From an uncultured Bacilli bacterium (GTDB lineage Bacteria > Bacillota_I > Bacilli_A > RF39 > UBA660), in the NCBI GenBank assembly GCA_947588665.1, contig CANPYU010000009.1, positions 1-15,989 on the forward strand: a stretch of 15,989 nt of DNA, written 5' to 3'. This document shows, one piece after another, positions 1 through 6,893 of the stretch (its first letter is position 1; the number at the start of each line of letters is the position of its first letter). The translations under genes were made by a program, and so were the position numbers. Below the pieces are notes generated by a model that saw only the letters and a list, made by a program, of their open reading frames with translations, made no database searches and had not been told where the DNA came from.

Positions 1-1045
1 AATTTTTATCTGCTTTTCCTCTAAAATAATATGTATCTCCATCATCATCTGTTCCCTTGCATAATAATGTTCTAGAGCTTTCTACACCAGTTATTGTAGG
101 TTCTGTTTCTGCTGGACAACCATCAGATGTAGTATTAACTGTTAAACCTAATTGAGTAACTCTATTTTCTGCTGAAATATTATTTACTTTATCATAATAC
201 AAATAACAACTAGTCCCTTCTATTGTTAATCCTGTTAATATTATTTTATTGTTTTTAAAATCTAAAACCACATTATTACTGCATTTTGTTTCTTTTGAAT
301 TTATTATGTAATTGCTATCTGGCATTTGATCTGCTTCATCATATTTTCCTGTTTCTTCATTCTTTATGTATATTCCTAGTATGTTTATATCTGCACTTTT
401 ATTATTTATCTCTGCATATACTTTTCCATCAAAGTTATGTCCTATATCTTCATTTTGTTTTTTTAAATCTTCACTTGTTAAGTTTGGATATTCTACTATT
501 ACATAATAATATACTTTCTCTCCATCTTGTGTTGATGTTATATATTCTGTATCAGTTATTATCTCTTTTGTTGTTTCTCCTTCGGTTTTTATTATCTCTC
601 CTTCTTTTATAGGACTACCTAATTCTTCTTCTATATTAATTTCACATTCTTCATTTAAATATTGTATCCCATTTTTTACTTTCTTTTTCTTTTCACATGT
701 TGCTTCTACTTCTATATCACTACTTGTTTTATATACTGTATATTTAAGATTTGTATTTAATCCATTTGTTCCTTCCCAAGTTAGGTTATATGCTATAAAC
801 TCATTATCTCCAGTTGCAGTTACTTCTATTTTTGATAAACTTTGATGTCCAGGATATATATCTATATCATCAAATTCTAATAATCCTTTCACATCTAATG
901 TTGAACCATTAACAGTCGCGGTTCTTCCCTCTATTGTTGCTCCTGTTCCACCAAATATTGTTTTTCCTACAAAATATGCTAAAGATACTCCTATTCCTAA
1001 TATTAACACACTTAACAATATTATTATTCTTTTATTCTTTTTCAT
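1..1045 (-). CDS. Exported surface protein, module copy 1 (partial, C-terminus outside window)
   Basis: The frame is open for 348 codons from an ATG at 1045 to the left edge of the window, so the protein is truncated by the edge, not by mutation. It begins with a short basic stretch (MKKNKR) and one hydrophobic segment at about residues 7-28, which fits an uncleaved signal anchor or signal peptide. A beta-rich region with cysteines follows, and the last visible residues (a YYFRG motif) align with the start of the C-terminal domain of the full-length paralogue at 1778-3721. The N-terminal third is clearly homologous to that paralogue, sharing LSVLILGIGVSLAYFVGK-like, PGHQ.LSKI and NLNTNLKY motifs. 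The start is preceded by AGGAG at 9 nt. It is divergent from an XRE regulator and has a promoter at 1089-1117. Function is unknown; a cell-surface or adhesion role is an inference. Confidence 0.8.
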   Translation of the reverse strand, partial: MKKNKRIIILLSVLILGIGVSLAYFVGKTIFGGTGATIEGRTATVNGSTLDVKGLLEFDDIDIYPGHQSLSKIEVTATGDNEFIAYNLTWEGTNGLNTNLKYTVYKTSSDIEVEATCEKKKKVKNGIQYLNEECEINIEEELGSPIKEGEIIKTEGETTKEIITDTEYITSTQDGEKVYYYVIVEYPNLTSEDLKKQNEDIGHNFDGKVYAEINNKSADINILGIYIKNEETGKYDEADQMPDSNYIINSKETKCSNNVVLDFKNNKIILTGLTIEGTSCYLYYDKVNNISAENRVTQLGLTVNTTSDGCPAETEPTITGVESSRTLLCKGTDDDGDTYYFRGKADKN

Positions 1046-1052
1046 TTATCTT

Positions 1053-1138
1053 AACTCCTATCATTAAACTCTCCCAGCCTATATAAAAATTATATACTTG
1101 ATAATGTCAAAAGTCAAGAAAAATATAGATATTTATTC
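1053..1138. promoter_or_regulatory. Conserved divergent promoter/operator region, copy 1
   Basis: This block is repeated with only about three substitutions in its first 81 bp, and one indel near its right end, at 3725-3814. On the minus strand it carries a good sigma-A promoter for the surface gene: -35 TTGACT (1117-1112), 17-nt spacer, -10 TATAAT (1094-1089). The -35 lies in the tandem TTGACTTTTGACA, so two TTGAC units sit 7 bp apart; this is a candidate operator for the neighbouring XRE protein. No clear plus-strand promoter for the regulator was found. Operator function is inferred from conservation and placement. Confidence 0.6.
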
Positions 1139-1191
1139 GGATTTATAAAATAAAAATTAGAAGTATGAGACAATTATACTGGTGAACAAGT

Positions 1192-1647
1192 ATGAATTAT
1201 GGAATAAATTTAAAAGCTCTAAGAGAAAGAAATGGCAAAACATCAGTATCTATGGCCAAACTTATAAATGTAAGTGATAGTCTATATAGTAGATATGAAA
1301 AGGAAAAACAAAGTATTCCTCTAAAACATCTCATAACTTTATGTGATTATTTTAATGTATCATTAGATTATATTTTTAATTTTACAAATAACCGACAATA
1401 TAAAAATATTAAAACTAATTATGATATTGATCTAATAAAAATAAGATTAAAAGAATTAAGAAAAGAACACAATCTTACACAAACAAAGATATCCGAATAT
1501 CTTAACATCGACCAACCCACTTGGTCCATTTATGAAAAAGGTAAAAGCTTAATAGGTCTCCCATTTTTACATATGCTATGTACTAAATATAAAATATCTG
1601 CTGATTATCTATTAGGCAGAATTGATAACCCTAAATATTTAAAATAA
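1192..1647 (+). CDS. Tandem-HTH XRE-family transcriptional regulator, copy 1
   Basis: A 151-residue protein with two helix-turn-helix domains of the XRE/Cro type: one at about residues 6-61 and one at about 82-145, joined by an Asn/Lys-rich linker. The second HTH shows the typical LKELRKEHNLTQ...I...LNI...TWSIYEKGK pattern followed by DYLLGR. It has no sensor or enzymatic domain. The start has a GGTGA ribosome site 6 nt upstream. It is divergent from the surface-protein gene ending at the left edge, and probably controls it through the conserved block between them (inferred). From 1315 to its stop it is nearly identical to the second copy at 3987-4319, whereas the first ~41 codons are unrelated at DNA level. 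HTH1 therefore probably has a different DNA-reading helix while HTH2 is the same. Confidence 0.88.
   Translation: MNYGINLKALRERNGKTSVSMAKLINVSDSLYSRYEKEKQSIPLKHLITLCDYFNVSLDYIFNFTNNRQYKNIKTNYDIDLIKIRLKELRKEHNLTQTKISEYLNIDQPTWSIYEKGKSLIGLPFLHMLCTKYKISADYLLGRIDNPKYLK
1315..1647 (+). repeat. 333-bp near-identical repeat, copy A (3' part of XRE gene)
   Basis: Matches 3987-4319 with no indel and nine substitutions, so about 97% identity. It starts abruptly at ATTCCTCTAAAAC and ends at the TAA stop. Six of the nine differences are synonymous; the other three fall in two adjacent codons near the C-terminus (Asn-Pro versus Thr-His). The abrupt left edge marks a recombination or gene-conversion boundary inside the first HTH domain. 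Confidence 0.95.
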
Positions 1648-1652
1648 TAAAT

Positions 1653-1700
1653 AAAAAGAGACATATACAAAATTAATCACTTAATTTTGTTATAGTCCCT
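1653..1700 (-). terminator. Probable terminator of the full-length surface protein gene
   Basis: Read on the minus strand, a perfect 10-bp AT-rich stem (ACAAAATTAA, loop GTGA, TTAATTTTGT; 1690-1667) extends outward imperfectly to GAG/CTC. It is followed by TTTTTATTTATT at about 1660-1648. The stem is low in GC, so strength is uncertain. It lies ~90 nt after the stop of the gene at 1778. Confidence 0.45.
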
Positions 1701-1711
1701 CAGTATTAAGA

Positions 1712-1773
1712 TAGGTCATAAAAAGACCTACTTGCCCAAATATGAAATATGATAGCTAAGCAATTCAGGCAAG
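1712..1773 (-). other. Two stem-loops in the 3' UTR of the surface protein gene
   Basis: Immediately after the stop codon, CTTGCC (1773-1768) can pair with GGCAAG (1736-1731) around a 31-nt loop. It is followed without a gap by TAGGTC/GACCTA (1730-1725 with 1717-1712), loop TTTTTAT. Neither stem is followed by a T-run in either direction, so they are not ordinary terminators. Function is unknown; mRNA stabilisation or a recombination structure are possibilities. Confidence 0.4.
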
Positions 1774-1777
1774 ACAA

Positions 1778-3721
1778 CTATTCAACCACTACATAAGGAT
1801 TATCTATAGTTCCAATATCTAAATTTGTAAAATCTGACAATGTAAATTTTATATTAGATTTCAGATTTATTACTGGACGAATATAAATAGATGTACCAAC
1901 ATTTCTATAACCAACATATCCATCATACCATACTTTAAACATCTCAACAAAGGTATTTAAATTATAAGGAGACATTGTCCAATAATCACCACCAGTGCAA
2001 AGCCAAAATCCATAATTTATTTCCCCGCCAAACCCACCAGCATATATTACTTCATCGCTAGTTATTAGCCCTACTGGAACACTTAATTTTTGATTTCCAA
2101 CACCTGCATCATTTGGCATAGTAAATAAATCTCTAAGCTTATTTTTACATTCAAATGTAGGCATTTGAACACTTTTCCAACCTTTGTTTTGATATAACCT
2201 AGCCCATGGTGCATAAGCAGTATTCAAACTTGAGTAACCACCACCAGTATAGCCATCTATTCCTATTCCTATTTCTCTATCATTGCAAAAACCTGCATTT
2301 CCATCTATTTTATCCAATTCTTTATTTAATTTTGTACTTTTATACCATGTTTCTAACTCTGTTTTTATCGTACTACTAATTTCATTATTATGAGTACTTT
2401 CATAATTGTTTGAATTATTACCATACATAAAACCTACATATCTATTTTCTCTATCAAATGAGCCATTAAAATCAGATACTTTAGTATATGTGTAAGAGCC
2501 ACTAGACCATATTCCATTTTTTTCATTTACTCCAGTAGTTAAAGGTGTTTGCCAACTTTCAAATACGCCATTATATATTAATCTTATACTTCCATCTTCA
2601 TTTACTCGAATTATTCTCCACCATATATCTTTATCATCCTTATCTTTTCCAAATTTGACCCAATTATTATTCACTGAACCTCTATATACATAACTTAATT
2701 TATTATTTTCACCAATTACCGAATATACTCCAGCTATACCAAATTGAGTATCATTACAATCACCACTTGAATGATTACTACTATTTGTTCCAGGGTCACA
2801 AGCTGTACCAACTATTCCATTAGCCCCTATATCAGCTACCTTCTGAGATATGACCTCTTCTTGTAATGTCTTTTCCTTTTCAAAATATAAATAACATTCT
2901 GTTCCACTCTGTGTTAAACTTGCTACAAATAATCCTTTTTTATTTAAATCCCATATTGGTTTGGCATTATTACTACATCTACTTCTCTCTGTGTTTATTG
3001 TATATCCTTCTTGGGGTAATCCTTCTGTTATCTCTTTATAATCTCCTGTTTCTTCATCTTCTATATAGGCTGCTACTATATTTATATCTGGTTCTATTGT
3101 TGATGCTTCTACTGTTACTTCTCCTTTAAAACCTTTTCCCATATCTCCATTTTGATTTCCTTCATTTGGATATTCTATTACTACATAATAATATACTTCA
3201 TTTCCATCTTTTGTTGATGTTATAAATTCATCACTTGCTAATTCCACATTTATATTCTCACTATTAGAAGGTATTACTCCTTCTTTTATTTTACTTCCTA
3301 TATCTTCACTATTTATATTACATTCCTCATAAAGCATTGTTCCCCCTGCTACTCTTTCTTGCTTCTTATCACATTTTAAATTTACTTCTAAATTACTTGC
3401 TGATTTATAAACATAATATTTTAAATTGGTGTTTAAATTATTATTTCCTTTCCATACTAAATTATATGGAATAAGTTCATTTTCTCCAGTTGCTATTACT
3501 TTTATCTTTGATAATTCTTGATGTCCTGGAAGCATATCATCTATATTAAAAGATATTACTCCTTCTACTCTTAACTCTGAACTCTTAATATTTGCAGTAG
3601 TTACTTTAACACTGGCTCCTTCCCCCTCACTTAACATCTTACCTACAAAATATGCTAGAGATACCCCTATTCCTAATATTAACACACTTAATATTATTAT
3701 TACTCTTTTATTCTTTTTCAT
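1778..3721 (-). CDS. Exported membrane-anchored surface protein with C-lectin-like/DUF6273-type C-terminal domain, module copy 2
   Basis: A 647-residue protein. The ATG at 3721 is chosen over the in-frame ATG at 3739: AGGAG lies 8 nt upstream, and the paralogue at 1-1045 has no in-frame equivalent of the longer start. Residues ~7-28 form a hydrophobic signal anchor; a beta-rich region with paired cysteines covers about 50-290. From ~360 to the end lies a domain with WWRIIRV-EDGSIRLIY, YVGFMYG, a THNN-like motif, LFTMPN, GLITSDEV, YWTMSP and finally IRPVINLKS with GTIDNPYV. This pattern recurs in many uncultured gut Firmicutes proteins, resembles DUF6273/C-type-lectin folds, and usually sits outside the cell. 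No enzyme motif is visible. It is divergent from the XRE gene at 3867 and has a promoter at 3764-3792. Binding or adhesion is inferred. Confidence 0.82.
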   Translation of the reverse strand: MKKNKRVIIILSVLILGIGVSLAYFVGKMLSEGEGASVKVTTANIKSSELRVEGVISFNIDDMLPGHQELSKIKVIATGENELIPYNLVWKGNNNLNTNLKYYVYKSASNLEVNLKCDKKQERVAGGTMLYEECNINSEDIGSKIKEGVIPSNSENINVELASDEFITSTKDGNEVYYYVVIEYPNEGNQNGDMGKGFKGEVTVEASTIEPDINIVAAYIEDEETGDYKEITEGLPQEGYTINTERSRCSNNAKPIWDLNKKGLFVASLTQSGTECYLYFEKEKTLQEEVISQKVADIGANGIVGTACDPGTNSSNHSSGDCNDTQFGIAGVYSVIGENNKLSYVYRGSVNNNWVKFGKDKDDKDIWWRIIRVNEDGSIRLIYNGVFESWQTPLTTGVNEKNGIWSSGSYTYTKVSDFNGSFDRENRYVGFMYGNNSNNYESTHNNEISSTIKTELETWYKSTKLNKELDKIDGNAGFCNDREIGIGIDGYTGGGYSSLNTAYAPWARLYQNKGWKSVQMPTFECKNKLRDLFTMPNDAGVGNQKLSVPVGLITSDEVIYAGGFGGEINYGFWLCTGGDYWTMSPYNLNTFVEMFKVWYDGYVGYRNVGTSIYIRPVINLKSNIKFTLSDFTNLDIGTIDNPYVVVE

Positions 3722-3724
3722 TTT

Positions 3725-3814
3725 CTTAACTCCTATCATTAAACTCTCCCAGCCTATACAAAAATTATATAATCGATAATGTCAAAAGTCAAGAAAAATA
3801 TAGATATTTTATTC
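3725..3814. promoter_or_regulatory. Conserved divergent promoter/operator region, copy 2
   Basis: Near-identical to 1053-1138. The minus-strand promoter for the surface gene is -35 TTGACT (3792-3787), 17-nt spacer, -10 TATAAT (3769-3764). The same tandem TTGACTTTTGACA overlaps the -35. The copies differ mainly at the spacer end next to the -10 (CTTGAT in copy 1, ATCGAT in copy 2). Conservation stops abruptly at ATTC (3811-3814), where the leader of the regulator begins to differ. Confidence 0.6.
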
Positions 3815-3866
3815 CTTTTAACAATTTATATAAATAACGTGAGAAAATTATTCTGGTGAGGGAAAA

Positions 3867-4319
3867 ATGTATGGAGAAAAATTAAAATATTTAAGAGAAG
3901 AAAAAGAAATAAGTCAATATGACATATCAAAAATGCTAAATTTAAATAAAAAAGTATATGGTCAATACGAAAGAGAATATGTAAACATTCCTCTAAAACA
4001 TCTCATAACTTTATGTGATTATTTTAATGTATCATTAGATTATATTTTTAATTTTACAAATAACCGACAATATAAAAATATTAAAACTAATTATGATATT
4101 GATCTAATAAAAATAAGATTAAAAGAACTAAGAAAAGAACACAATCTTACACAAACAAAGATATCCGAATATCTTAACATCGACCAACCCACTTGGTCCA
4201 TCTATGAAAAAGGTAAAAGCTTAATAGGTCTCCCTTTTCTACATATGCTATGTACTAAATACAAAATATCTGCTGATTATCTATTAGGTAGAATTGATAC
4301 TCATAAATATTTAAAATAA
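3867..4319 (+). CDS. Tandem-HTH XRE-family transcriptional regulator, copy 2
   Basis: A 150-residue paralogue of the regulator at 1192-1647, with two XRE-type HTH domains (about 5-60 and 81-144). HTH1 begins YGEKLKYLREEKEISQYDISKML and its recognition-helix region (LNKKVYGQYE) differs from copy 1 (VSDSLYSRYE). From residue ~41 onward the two proteins are identical except two residues near the C-terminus. The GGTGAGG ribosome site precedes the ATG. It sits divergent from the 647-residue surface gene and convergent with cdaR, separated from it by a shared terminator. It is likely a local repressor or switch for the surface gene, and cross-talk with copy 1 is possible since both operator regions are alike; this is inferred from layout. 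Confidence 0.88.
   Translation: MYGEKLKYLREEKEISQYDISKMLNLNKKVYGQYEREYVNIPLKHLITLCDYFNVSLDYIFNFTNNRQYKNIKTNYDIDLIKIRLKELRKEHNLTQTKISEYLNIDQPTWSIYEKGKSLIGLPFLHMLCTKYKISADYLLGRIDTHKYLK
3987..4319 (+). repeat. 333-bp near-identical repeat, copy B (3' part of XRE gene)
   Basis: Partner of 1315-1647 with nine substitutions and no indel. Together with the conserved promoter blocks it brackets a non-matching cassette: 1139-1314 (176 bp) in copy 1 and 3815-3986 (172 bp) in copy 2. Confidence 0.95.
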
Positions 4320-4358
4320 TTTCTAATTATATATATAAATATATCTTTTATAAATCTA

Positions 4359-4386
4359 AAAAGATGCCTTTTTTAAGACATCTTTT
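4359..4386. terminator. Bidirectional terminator between XRE copy 2 and cdaR
   Basis: AAAAGATG (4359-4366) pairs with CATCTTTT (4379-4386), with further CTT/AAG pairing inside. On the minus strand one inner position becomes a G-T wobble, giving an 11-bp or longer stem. T-rich flanks lie on both sides (CTTTTAATTTTT on plus, CATCTTTTTAG on minus). It lies between convergent genes. Confidence 0.75.
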
Positions 4387-4391
4387 AATTT

Positions 4392-5762
4392 TTAACTATT
4401 AGATATTCTAACTTTAACTGTGGACTGAACAACATAATTTAATTTAGGATCATTATTATCAATCTTAACATCAACATCATATTCACCAACACTATAACCT
4501 TCTAGATCAATATAAGCATTAATATTATTTTCTGATACATCATCAATCACAGATTGAACTCCCTTAACAATAACATTAATATTATTTGTTCCCACAATAT
4601 TAGCAGTAAGCCCACTAGCTAAATTTTTACTTGCAATTGTTGAAACATTAACTTCCTTTTGTTTTTCATCCCCAAATGTCACAGTAATATTAGCCTTTGT
4701 TTCACTAAGGGATCTTACACCTGTTGGTTTATTTATTGTAACTTTATATGCTTTAGTACCACTTGCCCCTTGTCCATCCACATTAACTGTAACTGGAACA
4801 CTTGAAATACCACTAATGGTTTCTTGTTCTCCATACACTGTAACAGAATGACTATTACTATTATTTATTAAAATTGAAGCAATCGCTTTACCCGTAACTA
4901 ACTTACCTGTAGTCAGCACTTCAATTGGTACATTCTTCGAATAAGTATCTAAAGTTATACTTGCCGTTAAAGTAACAGGTACAATTTCTACATCTTCAAT
5001 TATTTTTCCTTTACTATCATAAGCAAGAAGTGGAATATTATCTATATCATATGTACCAGCATCATTTAAACTATTATCTTTTAAATCAATTAAAGCTTTA
5101 ACAGTAGCAATATTATCTATTGCATCTTTACTACCTTTAACTACCACTTCACTCTTTGATAACTCTACATTTTCAACACTAAGTCTTTCATTTAAAAAGT
5201 CTAAATTTACTAAATCATAATCAATAGTTCTTGTAACACTTATTTTATCTTTAATTGTAACTGAAACATAGGAAGGATCTAACTTATAATTAATACTATC
5301 TATAGTTTTAGTATAAGTTAAATAAACTTTATATGCTGAATCTCTAGCTTCATAATCTGAAATATCCAAAATTACTGTATTAGTTCCTAATCTTTTAGCT
5401 AAATATATATCACTTTTTCCACCAATTAAAATTACATCAACTGTCTCTGGAATTCCTTCTACAACATAAGCCTCTTCATTATAATTAGCTTTAACTGGTA
5501 CATTAGTAATTACTTCAGCTTCTGATTCTACTAAAGTAATAACTCTTGAATCAATTAATAAAAACATCACTACTGCCAGAATTAAAGATACATAAATAAT
5601 AAAATTAGGTCTACTAATAATATAATCTAATTTTAAATTATGAACTCTTAAATATTCCCCAATATTAAATATTAATCTACTAATAGGTGTAACTATTAAT
5701 TTATCTAATACCCGGTATATAGCCATAAATATGCTTTTAATTGCTTTAAATAATCCCTTCAT
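4392..5762 (-). CDS. cdaR: CdaR, YbbR-domain regulator of the diadenylate cyclase
   Basis: A 456-residue protein with one membrane segment (~53-71, IIYVSLILAVVMFLLI) and a long extracytoplasmic part. That part holds about four YbbR-type repeats (roughly 85-175, 180-265, 270-360, 370-455), with motifs such as VPVKA, YVVEGIPETVDV and VVVKGSKDAIDNI...A.IDL. In Bacillus relatives CdaR binds CdaA in the membrane and tunes c-di-AMP synthesis. Its ATG overlaps the cdaA stop by one base (TAATG), so the two are translationally coupled. The ~52 residues before the membrane segment look longer than in typical CdaR proteins and are basic and amphipathic. The usual third gene glmM does not follow: a terminator and a convergent XRE gene do. 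Confidence 0.93.
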   Translation of the reverse strand: MKGLFKAIKSIFMAIYRVLDKLIVTPISRLIFNIGEYLRVHNLKLDYIISRPNFIIYVSLILAVVMFLLIDSRVITLVESEAEVITNVPVKANYNEEAYVVEGIPETVDVILIGGKSDIYLAKRLGTNTVILDISDYEARDSAYKVYLTYTKTIDSINYKLDPSYVSVTIKDKISVTRTIDYDLVNLDFLNERLSVENVELSKSEVVVKGSKDAIDNIATVKALIDLKDNSLNDAGTYDIDNIPLLAYDSKGKIIEDVEIVPVTLTASITLDTYSKNVPIEVLTTGKLVTGKAIASILINNSNSHSVTVYGEQETISGISSVPVTVNVDGQGASGTKAYKVTINKPTGVRSLSETKANITVTFGDEKQKEVNVSTIASKNLASGLTANIVGTNNINVIVKGVQSVIDDVSENNINAYIDLEGYSVGEYDVDVKIDNNDPKLNYVVQSTVKVRISNS

Positions 5763-6577
5763 TATTCTTCACCTGCACTATCTTTATTTTCTGCCTCATA
5801 GAATACTTCCGGTCTTGGATTTAAAGCATCTATTAATAACATTCTAAATTCATCTAAAGTCAAATTATAATTAAGTTCTCCATCACATGCGATACTTAAA
5901 CGTCCATTTTCTTCTGAAACAACTAAGGCTATCGCATCACTTTCCTCAGCAATACCCAAAGCCGCTCTGTGTCTTGTTCCGAGTCTTTTAGAAATATTAG
6001 GGTTCATACTTGTCTTAAATACTGCCCCTGCAACGGTTATTCTATCCCCTTGAAGAATTACTCCTCCATCATGAAGTGGTCCATTAGGAAAGAATATTGT
6101 CTCTAATAAATCACTTGTTAAATCAGCATAAACTTTTGAAGCTGGTTCAATATATTCTTGTAAAGATATTTCCCTTTCGATAACAATTAAAGCCCCAATT
6201 CTATTTCTTTTGAAATATTCTATTGCTTTCATTATTTCATAAACAACTTTTTCTCTTTCATCAATTGTTAATACTTTATGTCGTCCGAGTAATTGAGTTC
6301 TACCAATAGACTCTAAAACACTTCTAATCTCTGGTTGAAATATTACAATTATTGCAAGTGGTCCCCATTCTAAACAATATTGTAATATAATACCTACTGT
6401 ATATAAATCTAATAAATCACTTAATAATTTAATTAAAAGTATTAAAATAACTCCTTTAAATATTAATACCATCTTTATATTATTTCTAATATTTTTTAAA
6501 ATAAAATAGAATACGAGCCAAACAACACCAATATCAATAATTTTAGTGACGATTTCCCATACCATACTTAACGTCAT
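5762..6577 (-). CDS. cdaA: CdaA, membrane-bound diadenylate cyclase
   Basis: A 271-residue protein that makes cyclic di-AMP from two ATP; the size matches Bacillus CdaA closely. Three N-terminal membrane segments (about 13-29, 36-58, 60-80) precede the DAC (DisA_N) domain (~95-250). The two signature motifs are present: DGG at 170-172 within PNGPLHDGGVI, and the RHR motif at 202-204 within GTRHRAALG; ESDA at 212-215 follows. The nucleotide is a second messenger for potassium/osmolyte balance and cell-wall homeostasis. The gene is followed directly by cdaR. An extended -10 promoter lies just upstream (6604-6609), so the pair can be expressed apart from the upstream DUF1292/coiled-coil unit. 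All catalytic residues appear intact. Confidence 0.96.
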   Translation of the reverse strand: MTLSMVWEIVTKIIDIGVVWLVFYFILKNIRNNIKMVLIFKGVILILLIKLLSDLLDLYTVGIILQYCLEWGPLAIIVIFQPEIRSVLESIGRTQLLGRHKVLTIDEREKVVYEIMKAIEYFKRNRIGALIVIEREISLQEYIEPASKVYADLTSDLLETIFFPNGPLHDGGVILQGDRITVAGAVFKTSMNPNISKRLGTRHRAALGIAEESDAIALVVSEENGRLSIACDGELNYNLTLDEFRMLLIDALNPRPEVFYEAENKDSAGEE

Positions 6578-6603
6578 ATTTTCACTCTTCCTTTTGTCCT
6601 TTA

Positions 6604-6612
6604 ATTATATCA
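6604..6612 (-). promoter_or_regulatory. Extended -10 promoter for cdaA-cdaR
   Basis: On the minus strand TGATATAAT gives a TGn-TATAAT extended -10 (TATAAT at 6609-6604), about 27 nt before the cdaA start. No good -35 is visible at 16-18 nt. It lies in the 61-nt gap between the DUF1292-like gene and cdaA. Confidence 0.55.
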
Positions 6613-6638
6613 AAAAAAAGGATGTAAATCTATAGTTT

Positions 6639-6893
6639 TTAAAGAATTTCAACTTGGGCTTTAAACATCCTTGTTAAAACAGCAATTAGATTACTATCCT
6701 GAACTTTTGACACATAAGCATCAACTCCACTTACATGTTCCTCTAAAATTACAACACTTCCTGCATCTACTTCTCTATTTTCATTTAATCCCATACCTAA
6801 AAAATATTTTTTCCCATAATACATTGCTTCTTTAAGTATTAAAAATTGTTCTTTATCTTCAAGGACAATAATAGTATTTAATTTAAGTCCCAT
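6639..6893 (-). CDS. DUF1292-like small protein
   Basis: An 84-residue soluble protein with the beta-rich layout of the DUF1292 (YrzB-like) family: IIVLEDKEQFLILKEA, then YYGKKYFLGMGL, then SVVILEEH and a C-terminal segment ending FKAQVEIL. Members are small cytoplasmic proteins of unknown function, common in Bacillota. The ATG overlaps the stop of the preceding coiled-coil gene by one base (TAATG), so the two proteins are probably made together. The family call rests on pattern only and needs a profile search. Confidence 0.6.
   Translation of the reverse strand: MGLKLNTIIVLEDKEQFLILKEAMYYGKKYFLGMGLNENREVDAGSVVILEEHVSGVDAYVSKVQDSNLIAVLTRMFKAQVEIL

Noticed and set aside
286..612. Plus-strand ORF of 108 codons, Leu/Phe-rich
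   Set aside because: Antisense shadow of the partial surface protein gene; low-complexity hydrophobic translation arising from Glu/Lys/Asn codons on the other strand.
1144..1180. Plus-strand promoter for XRE copy 1 (TATAAA at 1144, TATACT at 1175)
   Set aside because: No -35 at proper spacing, and TATACT would put the start site after the ribosome site; not conserved as such in copy 2.
1653..1773. CRISPR-like or integron-like repeat array
   Set aside because: The stems have different sequences and there is no regular repeat-spacer pattern; no cas or integrase gene in the window.
2866..3129. Plus-strand ORF of 87 codons
   Set aside because: Antisense shadow inside the 647-residue surface gene; no ribosome site.
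1192..4319. Toxin-antitoxin interpretation of the XRE genes
   Set aside because: The partners are large exported proteins, not small toxins, and are divergent with their own sigma-A promoters.
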